From Betaproteobacteria bacterium (GTDB lineage: Bacteria; Pseudomonadota; Gammaproteobacteria; Burkholderiales; Burkholderiaceae_E): a stretch of DNA of 17,884 nucleotides. The notes beneath the pieces are model-generated. The model saw only the letters and a program-made list of their open reading frames with translations, was not told the origin of the DNA and did no database searches. The position numbers were made by a program, and so were the translations under genes. Of this stretch, positions 8,201-14,403 are shown in pieces (within the stretch, counting starts at the first letter, position 1; every line of letters begins with the position of its first letter). The stretch spans positions 1-17,884 of the forward strand of contig RFPW01000028.1 of the NCBI GenBank assembly GCA_009925965.1. Reading direction: 5' to 3'.

Positions 8201-8344
8201 CTGCACCTGAATGTTGGTCACATCCGGGAACGCATCGATCGCGAGTTTTCGGGTGGCCTGCAGGCCCGCGATGACCAACATCAACGCGACCACAGCCACC
8301 AGCACGCGCTGCGTCAGCGCCGCTCGAATCAGGCCGGAGATCAT
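5228..8344 (-). CDS. Heavy-metal efflux RND pump, CusA/CzcA family
   Basis: The 1038-residue product is the inner-membrane proton-driven pump of a tripartite metal efflux complex. It has the RND layout: an N-terminal helix, a porter domain (about 35-335), a helix bundle (340-540), a second porter domain (560-860) and a final bundle (870-1020). Family-typical segments include LAIDAFPDVTN (34-44), VYFARQLVSERL (103-114) and LIPFLGTAFIPEM before the second porter domain. Helix 4 reads IGLMVDGSVVVVENAFSRL, with the relay acids Asp412 and Glu419. The aspartate that CzcA carries six residues before the first of these (Asp402 in CzcA) is Ala406 here, as in CusA-like pumps. Yet the segment before KPRDQW lacks the methionine that I recall as one of the three copper-binding methionines of CusA. 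Metal specificity is therefore open. The gene overlaps the adaptor gene by ATGA and the channel gene by 11 bases. Confidence 0.93.
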   Translation of the reverse strand: MISGLIRAALTQRVLVAVVALMLVIAGLQATRKLAIDAFPDVTNIQVQIATDAPGRSPEEVERFITAPIEIGMTGIPGLTEMRSLNKPGLSLITLVFTDSTKVYFARQLVSERLVEIRDRMPVGVTPLLGPVSTGLGEIYQYTLDKPTDAGRALTVQELTDRRTIQDWVVRPQLRSIPGVAEINSQGGYVRQYQVMVDPDRLRHFGLTVRQVYEAVAANNANAGGGVLAQNSEQFLIRGLGLIHSVEDFQRIVIRATDGIPVFLRQVADVQLGTQVRVGSVIKNGTTESVGAVVMMIAGGNAKEVVSRVKERVNKINSSGMLPDGLQLVPYYDRSELIDSAIWTVSKVLAEGVVLVILILFLFLGDVRSSLIVVATLILTPLITFLIMNAVGLSANLMSLGGLAIAIGLMVDGSVVVVENAFSRLSHAPPTNAAGHAQAIFKATTEVATPVIFGVGIIILVFLPLMSLKGMEGKMFAPLAYTIAIALAVSLVLSLSLTPVLSSFLLRGGAEEDTRLVRWLRAPYRPMLAWSMGHARKTLLLAIAIFGAAIALIPFLGTAFIPEMKEGSIVPGIIRVPNISLEESTRMEMRAMQLTQEVPGVLTSVSSVGRGESPADPQSQNESTPVVSLKPRDQWPEGWTQETIQDAIRDKLKAIPGVSVVMAQPISARVAEMVTGVRSDVAIKIFGDDLELLLSTANSLARVGSSITGARDIRVEKISGQQYLTIDIDRAAIARHGINVADVNDLIEVALGGQRVTDIYEGERRFAAAVRVPERFRNNPQAIGNLLLTTPGRAQIPLESIARIEVREGPAQISRELGRRRIVVGMNVHGRDLGGFVRELQTKVAAEVTLPSGYTLEWGGQFQNLERALGHLAVIVPITIAAIYFLLFMLFGSLRLATLIISVLPLASIGGVLGLFISGEYLSVPASVGFIALWGIAVLNGVVLVSAIRERRQSGMGLDESIVEGAQARFRPVMITATVAMLGLIPFLFSVGPGSEVQRPLAVVVIGGLITSTLLTLVMLPAFYRWFDSESELKNNES

Positions 8345-9591
8345 GACTGGGCGTTCCGGATCCGTTCGTTATTCAGATGAAAGGCACCGTCGATGACGAT
8401 CTTTTGGCCCGGGGACAAACCGGATCGTACCGGCCGCAAATCCCCATCGGCCGCAGGTCCCAACTCAACTGGCGTGAGTACGAATAGGCCGGCTGCCTTT
8501 TGCACGTAAACATGATCGCGATTGTTCTCGCGCAACACCCCCGACGCGGGGACAACCAACTCGCGACGACGGCTGGTCTGGATCAGAAGGTTGGACAGCA
8601 TGGCGGGCTTGAGCTCGCCGCTTCGATTGTCCAACTCGCAACGCGCCATCACGGTTCTGGTCTGAGGATCGACAAACGAGGCCACATGAACAATGCGCCC
8701 GGTCAAGGTTCGACCGAGCGAGGGCACTTCGATTTCGACCTGCTGACCTAGCTGGATCGAAGCGGATTGCTGCTCGGGGACATCGGCCACCACCCAGACC
8801 CGCGACAGGTCTGCGACGACGAACATCGTTTCTGCGGGTTGAACGACCTGCCCCACCGCCACCGAGCGTTCGACGACGGTGCCGTCGATCCTCGAGATGA
8901 TTGTTTTGACGGGATTAATGACATTGGTTCGCTGCAACTCCGCGATCGCTTGCGAGTTCATCCCGAGAATTTGCAATTGCGATGCAGCACCGCTCTCCTC
9001 GGCATGAGCGATCTCGGAAGCATTTTCGCGGCGTTGCATCTCGGCAAGCGAGATCACATCAGACGAATACAACTGGCGAGCCCGGTCCGCGGCAGTGGCC
9101 AGAAGGCGCGCTTGCGCAACCGTCTTGAGGTAGTTCAGTTGCGCCGTGCTGAGCTCGGCAGAACTCATGGTCGCCAGGACCTGCCCGGAGCGAACACGCT
9201 GGCCAACGCTGGCTTTGAGTTCGAGTGCTCGGCCCGCGACTGCGGTGCCGATCCGGGCCATGGCTTGCTCGTTAAAGTCGATACGACCTGCAACCGCAAG
9301 GGTTTCGGCGATTGCCTCTTCGCGGACTTCGAGAACCTTGATCTTGAGTTCAAGCTCAGGGTTGAGTTTCACCTCGCGGTCCGAGGACGGCGCCTTGGAA
9401 GCAGAGGTCGCGGCAACCGGCGAGCCTGCTGCCTTGCCCGCAGGCGCCGGAGCATCGGAGCACGCGGCCAAGACGCCCGCCAACAAAGCGATCGCGACCA
9501 GACTCGGGCGTGATCGGGAATCACGTCCCTGGCCAAAAGAACCGCGGCACGACGCGGCGGCAGTGTTAGTCCCTGCGGGGTTCAAAGGCAC
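8341..9591 (-). CDS. RND periplasmic adaptor (membrane fusion protein), CzcB/CusB type lipoprotein
   Basis: The 416-residue product is the periplasmic adaptor that links the RND pump to the outer-membrane channel. A long polar n-region rich in Arg precedes the hydrophobic stretch LVAIALLAGVLAAC, whose Cys44 fits a lipobox. An Ala/Pro/Ser-rich tether follows. The lipoyl/barrel-sandwich half-motif GTAVAGRALELKASVGQRV lies near residues 117-135, then a helical hairpin (about 145-215), the second half-motif ISRIDGTVVERSVAVGQVV (near 235-252) and the beta-barrel and membrane-proximal domains. No His-rich metal-binding N-terminus or CusB-type Met-rich segment is evident. The first possible start is GTG at 9589-9591, because an in-frame TAA lies three codons upstream; TTG at codon 3 is an alternative, and the ribosome site is weak for both. 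It heads the adaptor-pump-channel set and lies 66 bases downstream of the psiE-like gene. Confidence 0.9.
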   Translation of the reverse strand: MPLNPAGTNTAAASCRGSFGQGRDSRSRPSLVAIALLAGVLAACSDAPAPAGKAAGSPVAATSASKAPSSDREVKLNPELELKIKVLEVREEAIAETLAVAGRIDFNEQAMARIGTAVAGRALELKASVGQRVRSGQVLATMSSAELSTAQLNYLKTVAQARLLATAADRARQLYSSDVISLAEMQRRENASEIAHAEESGAASQLQILGMNSQAIAELQRTNVINPVKTIISRIDGTVVERSVAVGQVVQPAETMFVVADLSRVWVVADVPEQQSASIQLGQQVEIEVPSLGRTLTGRIVHVASFVDPQTRTVMARCELDNRSGELKPAMLSNLLIQTSRRRELVVPASGVLRENNRDHVYVQKAAGLFVLTPVELGPAADGDLRPVRSGLSPGQKIVIDGAFHLNNERIRNAQS

Positions 9592-9657
9592 GTCACGTTA
9601 CTCGATTGTCGGGAGGAGCCGGATCCGATTGGTCCGGTGAACGGCGCGAACCTTACC

Positions 9658-10074
9658 TCATCCGATCTCGAGCGGGGTTTTGGATGGGAATTGATGGCTC
9701 GCCATTCTAATGATGTACACGCTGATCGAGAGCATGAGCGTGGTCCCACCAATGACCGCGATCTCGACCATGTGCTGTCCTACTTCAGTCACCAGGTCAA
9801 TCATGTGGCGGGTCAGGGCCGTGATCGCGATGTAGATCAGGAACCGGATGGGCATATGGTTGGTCTTGAAGTAAATACCGACCATCGCACCGATTTCGAG
9901 AAAGATGAACAGAAGAAGCAAGTCCTGGATGCTGGCATGACTCTTCGCGGTCACCATATCAAGAAGATTGGCACCCGCCGCCCACACCGTTGCGCCGCCA
10001 ATTGCGAACAGCGTCAGGCGGTGAAAAACCGAAACGCATCGGTCACCAAATCGATCAATTGACTCAAAAGACAT
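9658..10074 (-). CDS. PsiE-family inner-membrane protein (phosphate-starvation-inducible E type)
   Basis: The 138-residue product has four hydrophobic segments (about residues 16-40, 49-69, 75-95 and 103-124) and the pattern of the PsiE family. In particular it has IQDLLLLFIFLEIGAMVGIYF followed by HMPIRFLIYIAITALTR, where the acidic residue inside helix 2 and the basic end of helix 3 are characteristic. PsiE of Escherichia coli is induced by phosphate starvation; its biochemical function is unknown, and nothing here shows phosphate control. The ATG is only 2 bases after the stop of the upstream peptidase gene. Its GGAGG ribosome site lies inside the last codons of that gene, so the two are very likely co-transcribed and translationally coupled. 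The RND adaptor gene follows 66 bases downstream. Confidence 0.85.
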   Translation of the reverse strand: MSFESIDRFGDRCVSVFHRLTLFAIGGATVWAAGANLLDMVTAKSHASIQDLLLLFIFLEIGAMVGIYFKTNHMPIRFLIYIAITALTRHMIDLVTEVGQHMVEIAVIGGTTLMLSISVYIIRMASHQFPSKTPLEIG

Positions 10075-10076
10075 CT

Positions 10077-12131
10077 TTAGCCTCCAGTTAAATTGTGTTT
10101 ATCGTAGCGCTTGAGCCATTCAAAAAATTCCCGATACCAGACCACACTATTGCGCGGCTTGAGAACCCAGTGGTTTTCGTCCGGGAACCACAAGAGGCGC
10201 GCATCGACCCCTCTAGCCTTCAAGGTGTTGTAGTAGGCCAGTCCCTGCGCATCGGGGACGCGATAATCTTTCGCACCGTGAATCACCAGGGTTGGGGTGC
10301 GCATCGTTGCCGCGAAGGTGTGCGGGCTCTGACCATGCACCTTAGCCATGTCATCCCAAAACCATGCGCCAAGCTCTTGGGCGTGCCAGCCGTAGGCGTC
10401 ATCGGCGAACATACCGACCCAGTCGTAACATCCAGCATGGCAAACATATGCTTGATAACGACCGGGCTCCACATGCGCATTCATCCAGGCCACCATGTAG
10501 CCGCCGTAGCTTCCGCCCGTTGCGAAGACCCGCTTGCGTGCGATCCAGGGCTTCTTGAGCAACCAGTCGGTGGTCGCCTCAATATCCTGAAACTCCAGAG
10601 CACCCCATTGATGGGTAATGGAATCCAGAAAGGCATGACCGAACCCTGAGGACCCGTGATAATTCACGTTCGCAGTCACATAGCCCTGAGCGGCAAAAAG
10701 ATGATAGTTCCAGCGCCAGTGCCAGTTATCGCCTGGTCCGGTATGCGGACCACCATGGATGATATGGAGTAGGGGGTACTTTTTTTTGCGATCAAAACCA
10801 GGCGGAAAATAGAGCCAAACCTGAATCTGATCACCCTGAGCCCCCGCAATCCAGTGCTCCTCGGTCGAGCCCAGGTCGATGCTCCTAAGAAGCTCATCAT
10901 TCAAGGATTCAATCCGATTGGCCGGCCCCGTTTCTGGCATTCCCGTGGCGTCGAGTCCGATGGCAAACAAGCGCCCTGGGTGGGTAGCACAATCGAGGAC
11001 GGTAACGAGCTGGCCAAAACCCGCATCAAATGCCTGGATCGTTCCACCAGCCGCAACCTGCCTGGCGTGGCGCTCACTCAGTTCAAAACGCCAAACGGGT
11101 TGCCGACCATGGTCCTCGGCCCGAAATAGCAGGCTTGATGAATCGTCACTCCAGAGCAACGGGGCGTGCGCCTCTCGGTCCCACTCCTCGCTGATCGTCT
11201 GCCAATGGGTCCCGTGATCGCTGAAGTTCAAGACCGCCAGCCGTTTTGGCATGGTGTGTTTAATGACCTGGTGAGACGCCAGAAATGCAAGTGATCGTCC
11301 ATCGGGGCTGAAGCTTGGTCCGGAAAGGTCCCAGTCGCCATCCTGGATCAGATCCGTGATCTTGAATTTCGATCGCGTTCGACCTTGAAACTCGATTTGC
11401 GCCAAGGCCATTCGGGGCGCGGGATGCTGGCCACGGCGCGGGTCATGGACGAAGACCAGTCGCCTCCCGTCCGGAGAAATCGCCAGATCATCCGCCCCTG
11501 GCTCACGCCGGCTCAATTCGTAGTTCGTACTCTCAAGCAGATCGGCCACTCGACCCGTGCTGATTTCGAGACTCAAAAGATGGGGCACGCGACCCATCGG
11601 AAGATTGTCATCCCAGTGCCGATAAACCGCATCCTCGGTGGCGTATGACGTTTCCTTGCGCTCGGAGAACGCTTTGATGCGGGCGGCCTGATCCTTGACG
11701 CCCCGGCCCGAGGGCCAGACCCAGGAAATGAGCGCGATATGGCGGCTGTCCGGAAACCATTTGAATCCACAGACGCCCGTGGGCACCTCACCGGCGCGAC
11801 GCGCTTCTCCCCCAGCAGTGGGCATGAGATAGAGCTGAGGAGATGGATCCTTCTTGCCATCCTGTTCGCGGGTGGCGACAAAAGCGATCCAGTCCCCACA
11901 GGGAGAAAATTGCGGTTGGCTGTCTTTATCGCCGCAGGTCGTCAACTGCCTGGGGGGCAACCCGGTTGTTGAGAACAACCAAAGCGCACTGCGGCTGCGG
12001 TTGTCTTCCATCGAAGGCTGGGTCACGGCGCAGACGACCTGGGAGCCGTCGGGACTGAGGCTAGGAGCACCGATCCGCGCGAGCTTCCAGAGCAGATCGA
12101 CCGTGAGCGACTGAGTGGTTGTTTGATTCAT
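10077..12131 (-). CDS. S9-family serine peptidase (prolyl oligopeptidase / acylaminoacyl peptidase type)
   Basis: A 684-residue protein with an N-terminal beta-propeller (about residues 12-410) and a C-terminal alpha/beta-hydrolase domain (about 435-680). The propeller contains repeated WD40-like PD40 motifs such as SLSPDGS, FSPCGD, ISPDGR and FSPDGR. The catalytic triad is visible: Ser541 in GGSYGGYM, Asp622 in HGAKDYRVP and His654 in DENHW. The HGGP segment (459-462) supplies the oxyanion hole. Such enzymes cleave short peptides, often after Pro or releasing acylated or dipeptidyl N-termini; the exact specificity cannot be read. There is no signal peptide, so it should be cytoplasmic. The first ATG follows the small membrane-protein gene by 18 bases without a clear ribosome site, while the 3' end carries the ribosome site of the PsiE-type gene. 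Confidence 0.93.
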   Translation of the reverse strand: MNQTTTQSLTVDLLWKLARIGAPSLSPDGSQVVCAVTQPSMEDNRSRSALWLFSTTGLPPRQLTTCGDKDSQPQFSPCGDWIAFVATREQDGKKDPSPQLYLMPTAGGEARRAGEVPTGVCGFKWFPDSRHIALISWVWPSGRGVKDQAARIKAFSERKETSYATEDAVYRHWDDNLPMGRVPHLLSLEISTGRVADLLESTNYELSRREPGADDLAISPDGRRLVFVHDPRRGQHPAPRMALAQIEFQGRTRSKFKITDLIQDGDWDLSGPSFSPDGRSLAFLASHQVIKHTMPKRLAVLNFSDHGTHWQTISEEWDREAHAPLLWSDDSSSLLFRAEDHGRQPVWRFELSERHARQVAAGGTIQAFDAGFGQLVTVLDCATHPGRLFAIGLDATGMPETGPANRIESLNDELLRSIDLGSTEEHWIAGAQGDQIQVWLYFPPGFDRKKKYPLLHIIHGGPHTGPGDNWHWRWNYHLFAAQGYVTANVNYHGSSGFGHAFLDSITHQWGALEFQDIEATTDWLLKKPWIARKRVFATGGSYGGYMVAWMNAHVEPGRYQAYVCHAGCYDWVGMFADDAYGWHAQELGAWFWDDMAKVHGQSPHTFAATMRTPTLVIHGAKDYRVPDAQGLAYYNTLKARGVDARLLWFPDENHWVLKPRNSVVWYREFFEWLKRYDKHNLTGG
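10081..10085 (-). promoter_or_regulatory. Ribosome-binding site of the PsiE-type gene, inside the peptidase 3' end
   Basis: GGAGG on the minus strand, six bases before the ATG at 10072-10074, is made from the final Gly-Gly codons of the peptidase gene. The peptidase stop (10077-10079) lies between the site and the start, a classic arrangement for translational coupling. Confidence 0.7.
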
Positions 12132-12149
12132 GAAAACGAGATGGCTTTT

Positions 12150-12329
12150 TTAAAGGTCTAGCTTGTCCGAGAATTCATGCAAGGCGAACACGAGACCGTA
12201 TAAAAAAACAAATACACCAACCGACCCCAGCGGGCTAAACCCGAGTTCTCCAACAAACATCGCGCACGAGATCAACATGAGCGCAGTGCGCGCGATGTTC
12301 CACCACTTGCGACGGCCCCCTGACATCAT
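12150..12329 (-). CDS. Small two-helix membrane protein, 59 residues
   Basis: This short frame begins with ATG at 12327-12329 and ends with TAA at 12150-12152. The start overlaps the stop of the upstream desulfhydrase gene as ATGA; a second ATG follows immediately and could be used instead. The product starts MMSGGRRKWWNIARTALM. It has a basic, Trp-containing N-terminus, then a hydrophobic segment at about residues 13-26, a short GELGFSPLG turn, a second hydrophobic segment at about 36-50 and a charged tail ending HEFSDKLDL. Two membrane helices with both ends in the cytoplasm (positive-inside rule) is the expected topology. I do not recognise a family. The reading frame is supported by the stop/start overlap, the membrane-protein composition and the tight gap (18 bases) to the peptidase gene; no homology could be tested. 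Confidence 0.6.
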   Translation of the reverse strand: MMSGGRRKWWNIARTALMLISCAMFVGELGFSPLGSVGVFVFLYGLVFALHEFSDKLDL

Positions 12330-13363
12330 GTCGAAGCCTCCACTCCGCCCAAAATTTCGCGCTCATAGGCGTGGATCGCCGGTAAGCCACCCGTGTGCAG
12401 AAAGAGAATTCGCTCGTTGGGTTTGAAAAAACCCTGACGGGCCAAACCGATCAGGCCAGCCATGATTTTGCCGGTGTAGACGGGGTCGAGCGGAATGCCC
12501 TCGGTGCGGGCCAGCATCTGAATCGCTTCCACCATCCCCGCATTGGAGATTGAGTACTTCGGCTGCCAATATCCGCCGACGCTCAGCACGCTTTCGCGTG
12601 GGACCGTGATCGAAACCCCTAGCAGATCCAGCACGGCCTGAGCCTCTCGAAGTACCAGCGGCTCCTGGTCCTGTGGATCACGGCTGACGCCGATCCCAAC
12701 GATCGGAATCTGAATGTGGTTACCGAGAAACCCGGCGACCATTCCACCATGGGTACCCGAACTACCAGAACCAAGAACGATCCGATCAATTGGAAGGCCC
12801 AACTCAAGCATCTGTTGCTGAAGTTCCTGGGCACAAGCCACATAACCAAGTCCCCCCAACGCATTCGATCCGCCACCGGGAATGATGTACGCCTTGCGGC
12901 CCAGCGCAGCGATTTCGTCGGCGACCCTGTTCATAGCGGCCACCATGTTCGATCCGCCAGGGACTACGGTGATCGCTTCAACCCCCATCAGGCGGAACAT
13001 GAAGTGGTTGCCGGTCGCGTCTTCGCGAAAACTGCCGGGCACCCGTTCTTCGATCACGAATCGGCATCGAAGGCCTTCCTTGGCCGCGGCGGCCAGCGTA
13101 ATCCGACAATGGTTGGATTGCGGCGCCCCGCAAGTGACCAGCGTATCAGCCCCCTGCGCGATGGCATCGGCGACCAGAAACTCGAGCTTGCGGGTTTTGT
13201 TGCCGCCGGGGAAAAGCCCCAGCATATCGTCGCGCTTGATCCAGACTTCGGGGCCAACGCCACCTGGGCAACTCGCGGCCAGCGCCGCTGAAAATCGCGG
13301 CATCGGTTCAATCGGTGTCGCAAAAGACGTATAGCGACGCCGCGGGAAACGGGAGAGGTCCAT
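12326..13363 (-). CDS. dcyD: D-cysteine desulfhydrase / ACC deaminase-family PLP enzyme
   Basis: The 345-residue product is a fold-type II PLP enzyme of the D-cysteine desulfhydrase (D-Cys to pyruvate, H2S and ammonia), L-cysteate sulfo-lyase and ACC deaminase family. PLP lysine is Lys56 in GGNKTRKLEF; the QSNH motif is at 82-85 and the phosphate-binding SGSSGTHGG at about 199-207. At the two positions that set ACC deaminases apart (Glu in YEGK, Leu in AHLGG) this protein has Thr297 (YTGK) and Thr324 (LHTGG), the desulfhydrase-like pair, so ACC deaminase activity is unlikely. D-cysteine versus cysteate or another thiol substrate cannot be decided. A longer frame from TTG at 13375 exists, but GGAG six bases before the ATG at 13361-13363 makes that ATG the better start. 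It is the first gene of the leftward run and overlaps the next by ATGA. Confidence 0.87.
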   Translation of the reverse strand: MDLSRFPRRRYTSFATPIEPMPRFSAALAASCPGGVGPEVWIKRDDMLGLFPGGNKTRKLEFLVADAIAQGADTLVTCGAPQSNHCRITLAAAAKEGLRCRFVIEERVPGSFREDATGNHFMFRLMGVEAITVVPGGSNMVAAMNRVADEIAALGRKAYIIPGGGSNALGGLGYVACAQELQQQMLELGLPIDRIVLGSGSSGTHGGMVAGFLGNHIQIPIVGIGVSRDPQDQEPLVLREAQAVLDLLGVSITVPRESVLSVGGYWQPKYSISNAGMVEAIQMLARTEGIPLDPVYTGKIMAGLIGLARQGFFKPNERILFLHTGGLPAIHAYEREILGGVEAST

Positions 13364-13369
13364 AATCAA

Positions 13370-13373
13370 CTCC
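13370..13373 (-). promoter_or_regulatory. Ribosome-binding site choosing the dcyD ATG
   Basis: GGAG on the minus strand stands six bases upstream of ATG 13361-13363. It falls inside the longer TTG-initiated frame and so favours the shorter protein beginning MDLSRFPRRRY, which matches the N-terminus usual for the family. Confidence 0.55.
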
Positions 13374-13398
13374 AAACGATGATTTTCGAGTGTATCCG

Positions 13399-14373
13399 AT
13401 GCGCCAAATTATTACTTTTCTAAGTACGATATGCCTGGTGGCCCTCACGCCGACAATTCAGGCTCAGGAGTTTCCGAACCGTCCGGTCACGATCGTGGTT
13501 CCTTACGCCGCTGGTGGCTCGACGGACATTCTCGGGCGGACCCTCGCCGAGAGCCTTACGCGAGAACTCAAGCAACAATTCATCATCGAAAACGCGGGGG
13601 GCGCAGGCGGAACGATCGGTGCGGCGCGCGTAGCAAAGGCTCAGCCCAACGGATATACGCTGCTATTTCACAACATGGGACACGCTGCGGCGCCGGCGCT
13701 TTATCGCACGCTCAGTTATGACCCCCTGAATGATTTCGAGCCCCTGGGTTCGGTTGCGGACGTTCCGATGATTCTGGTTGGACGCAAGACCCTGTCGCCC
13801 AATACGCTCGCGGAGCTGATCCCTTATCTGCGTTCAAACCGAGATAAAGCAAACTTCGCCCATTCCGGCGCGGGCTCCACAGCGCAGCTTTGTTCGATGC
13901 TTTTTATGAGCACCATTCAAACCGACCTCACCACAATTCCATATCGTGGAACTGGCCCTGCACTCCAAGACTTGATCGGCAATCAGGTCGATTTAATTTG
14001 CGACCAACCGGTCTCGACCACCGCTCACCTGCAGGCGGGGAGCATCAAGGCGTTTGCGATCGCAAACAAGACCCGACTGGCGACCTTGCCAGCCGTACCA
14101 ACGTTTGCAGAAGCTGGACTACCAGGCTTTGAGCTCGCCGTTTGGCACGGGCTTTATGCACCGAAGGGGACACCCAAAGCGGTCTTGCAAACCTTGGAGG
14201 CCGCCCTCAAACGCGCGCTTCATGACCCCGCACTGGTCCAACGCTTCGCCTCACTCGGAACCGCACCGGTGGATGATGCCCAGTCCGGCGCACAGGCGCT
14301 ACGGACTCACCTAGCCTCTGAGATTAACCGCTGGGGGCCGCTGATCAAGAAGGCTGGTGTCTACGCCGACTAG
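13399..14373 (+). CDS. Bug/TctC-family solute-binding protein
   Basis: The 324-residue product is a periplasmic binding protein of the tripartite tricarboxylate transporter type (Bug family), which captures carboxylates or other small polar molecules. A signal peptide MRQIITFLSTICLVALTPT ends at IQA, and the mature protein would begin QEFPNRP. Family signatures follow: TIVVPYAAGGSTDILGR (about 31-47), GGAGGTIGA (about 67-75), the PNGYTLL segment, YRGTGPALQDLIGNQVDL in the second lobe, and AGLPGFELAVWHGLYAPKGTP near 235-255. A GTG at 13390 is an alternative start three codons earlier; I chose ATG 13399 because the signal peptide then starts normally. No TctA or TctB membrane genes are here, as is common for orphan Bug proteins. 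The gene diverges from the dcyD-type gene with only about 35 bases between starts. Ligand unknown. Confidence 0.9.
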   Translation: MRQIITFLSTICLVALTPTIQAQEFPNRPVTIVVPYAAGGSTDILGRTLAESLTRELKQQFIIENAGGAGGTIGAARVAKAQPNGYTLLFHNMGHAAAPALYRTLSYDPLNDFEPLGSVADVPMILVGRKTLSPNTLAELIPYLRSNRDKANFAHSGAGSTAQLCSMLFMSTIQTDLTTIPYRGTGPALQDLIGNQVDLICDQPVSTTAHLQAGSIKAFAIANKTRLATLPAVPTFAEAGLPGFELAVWHGLYAPKGTPKAVLQTLEAALKRALHDPALVQRFASLGTAPVDDAQSGAQALRTHLASEINRWGPLIKKAGVYAD

Positions 14374-14403
14374 AGTCACAACTTCACCATCAGAATCTGA
14401 CGA

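Noticed and set aside
8767..9513. A 248-codon rightward frame opposite the adaptor gene
   Set aside because: Shadow of the adaptor gene: Arg/Asp/Leu-rich composition and no recognisable domain.
9619..9637. Hairpin CCGGA-N9-TCCGG between the PsiE-type gene and the RND adaptor gene, considered as a terminator or attenuator
   Set aside because: The stem is only five pairs with a nine-base loop and no U run follows on either strand.
12716..13334. Rightward frames opposite the desulfhydrase gene
   Set aside because: No protein-like features, while the opposite strand carries intact PLP-enzyme motifs throughout.
12326..13363. Calling the PLP enzyme an ACC deaminase
   Set aside because: Thr occupies both diagnostic positions where ACC deaminases have Glu and Leu.
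3838..14063. Five copies of the octamer GCGATCGC (3838, 7128, 8942, 9488, 14056), reminiscent of cyanobacterial HIP1
   Set aside because: All five encode Ala-Ile-Ala in the gene's frame, so codon preference in hydrophobic segments is a sufficient explanation; a genome-wide count against a codon-shuffled control would be needed to say more.
14052..14067. A perfect 16-base palindrome GTTTGCGATCGCAAAC inside the Bug-type gene
   Set aside because: It codes in frame for Ala-Phe-Ala-Ile-Ala-Asn, and about 0.3 palindromes of this length are expected by chance in a window this size; no second copy was seen.
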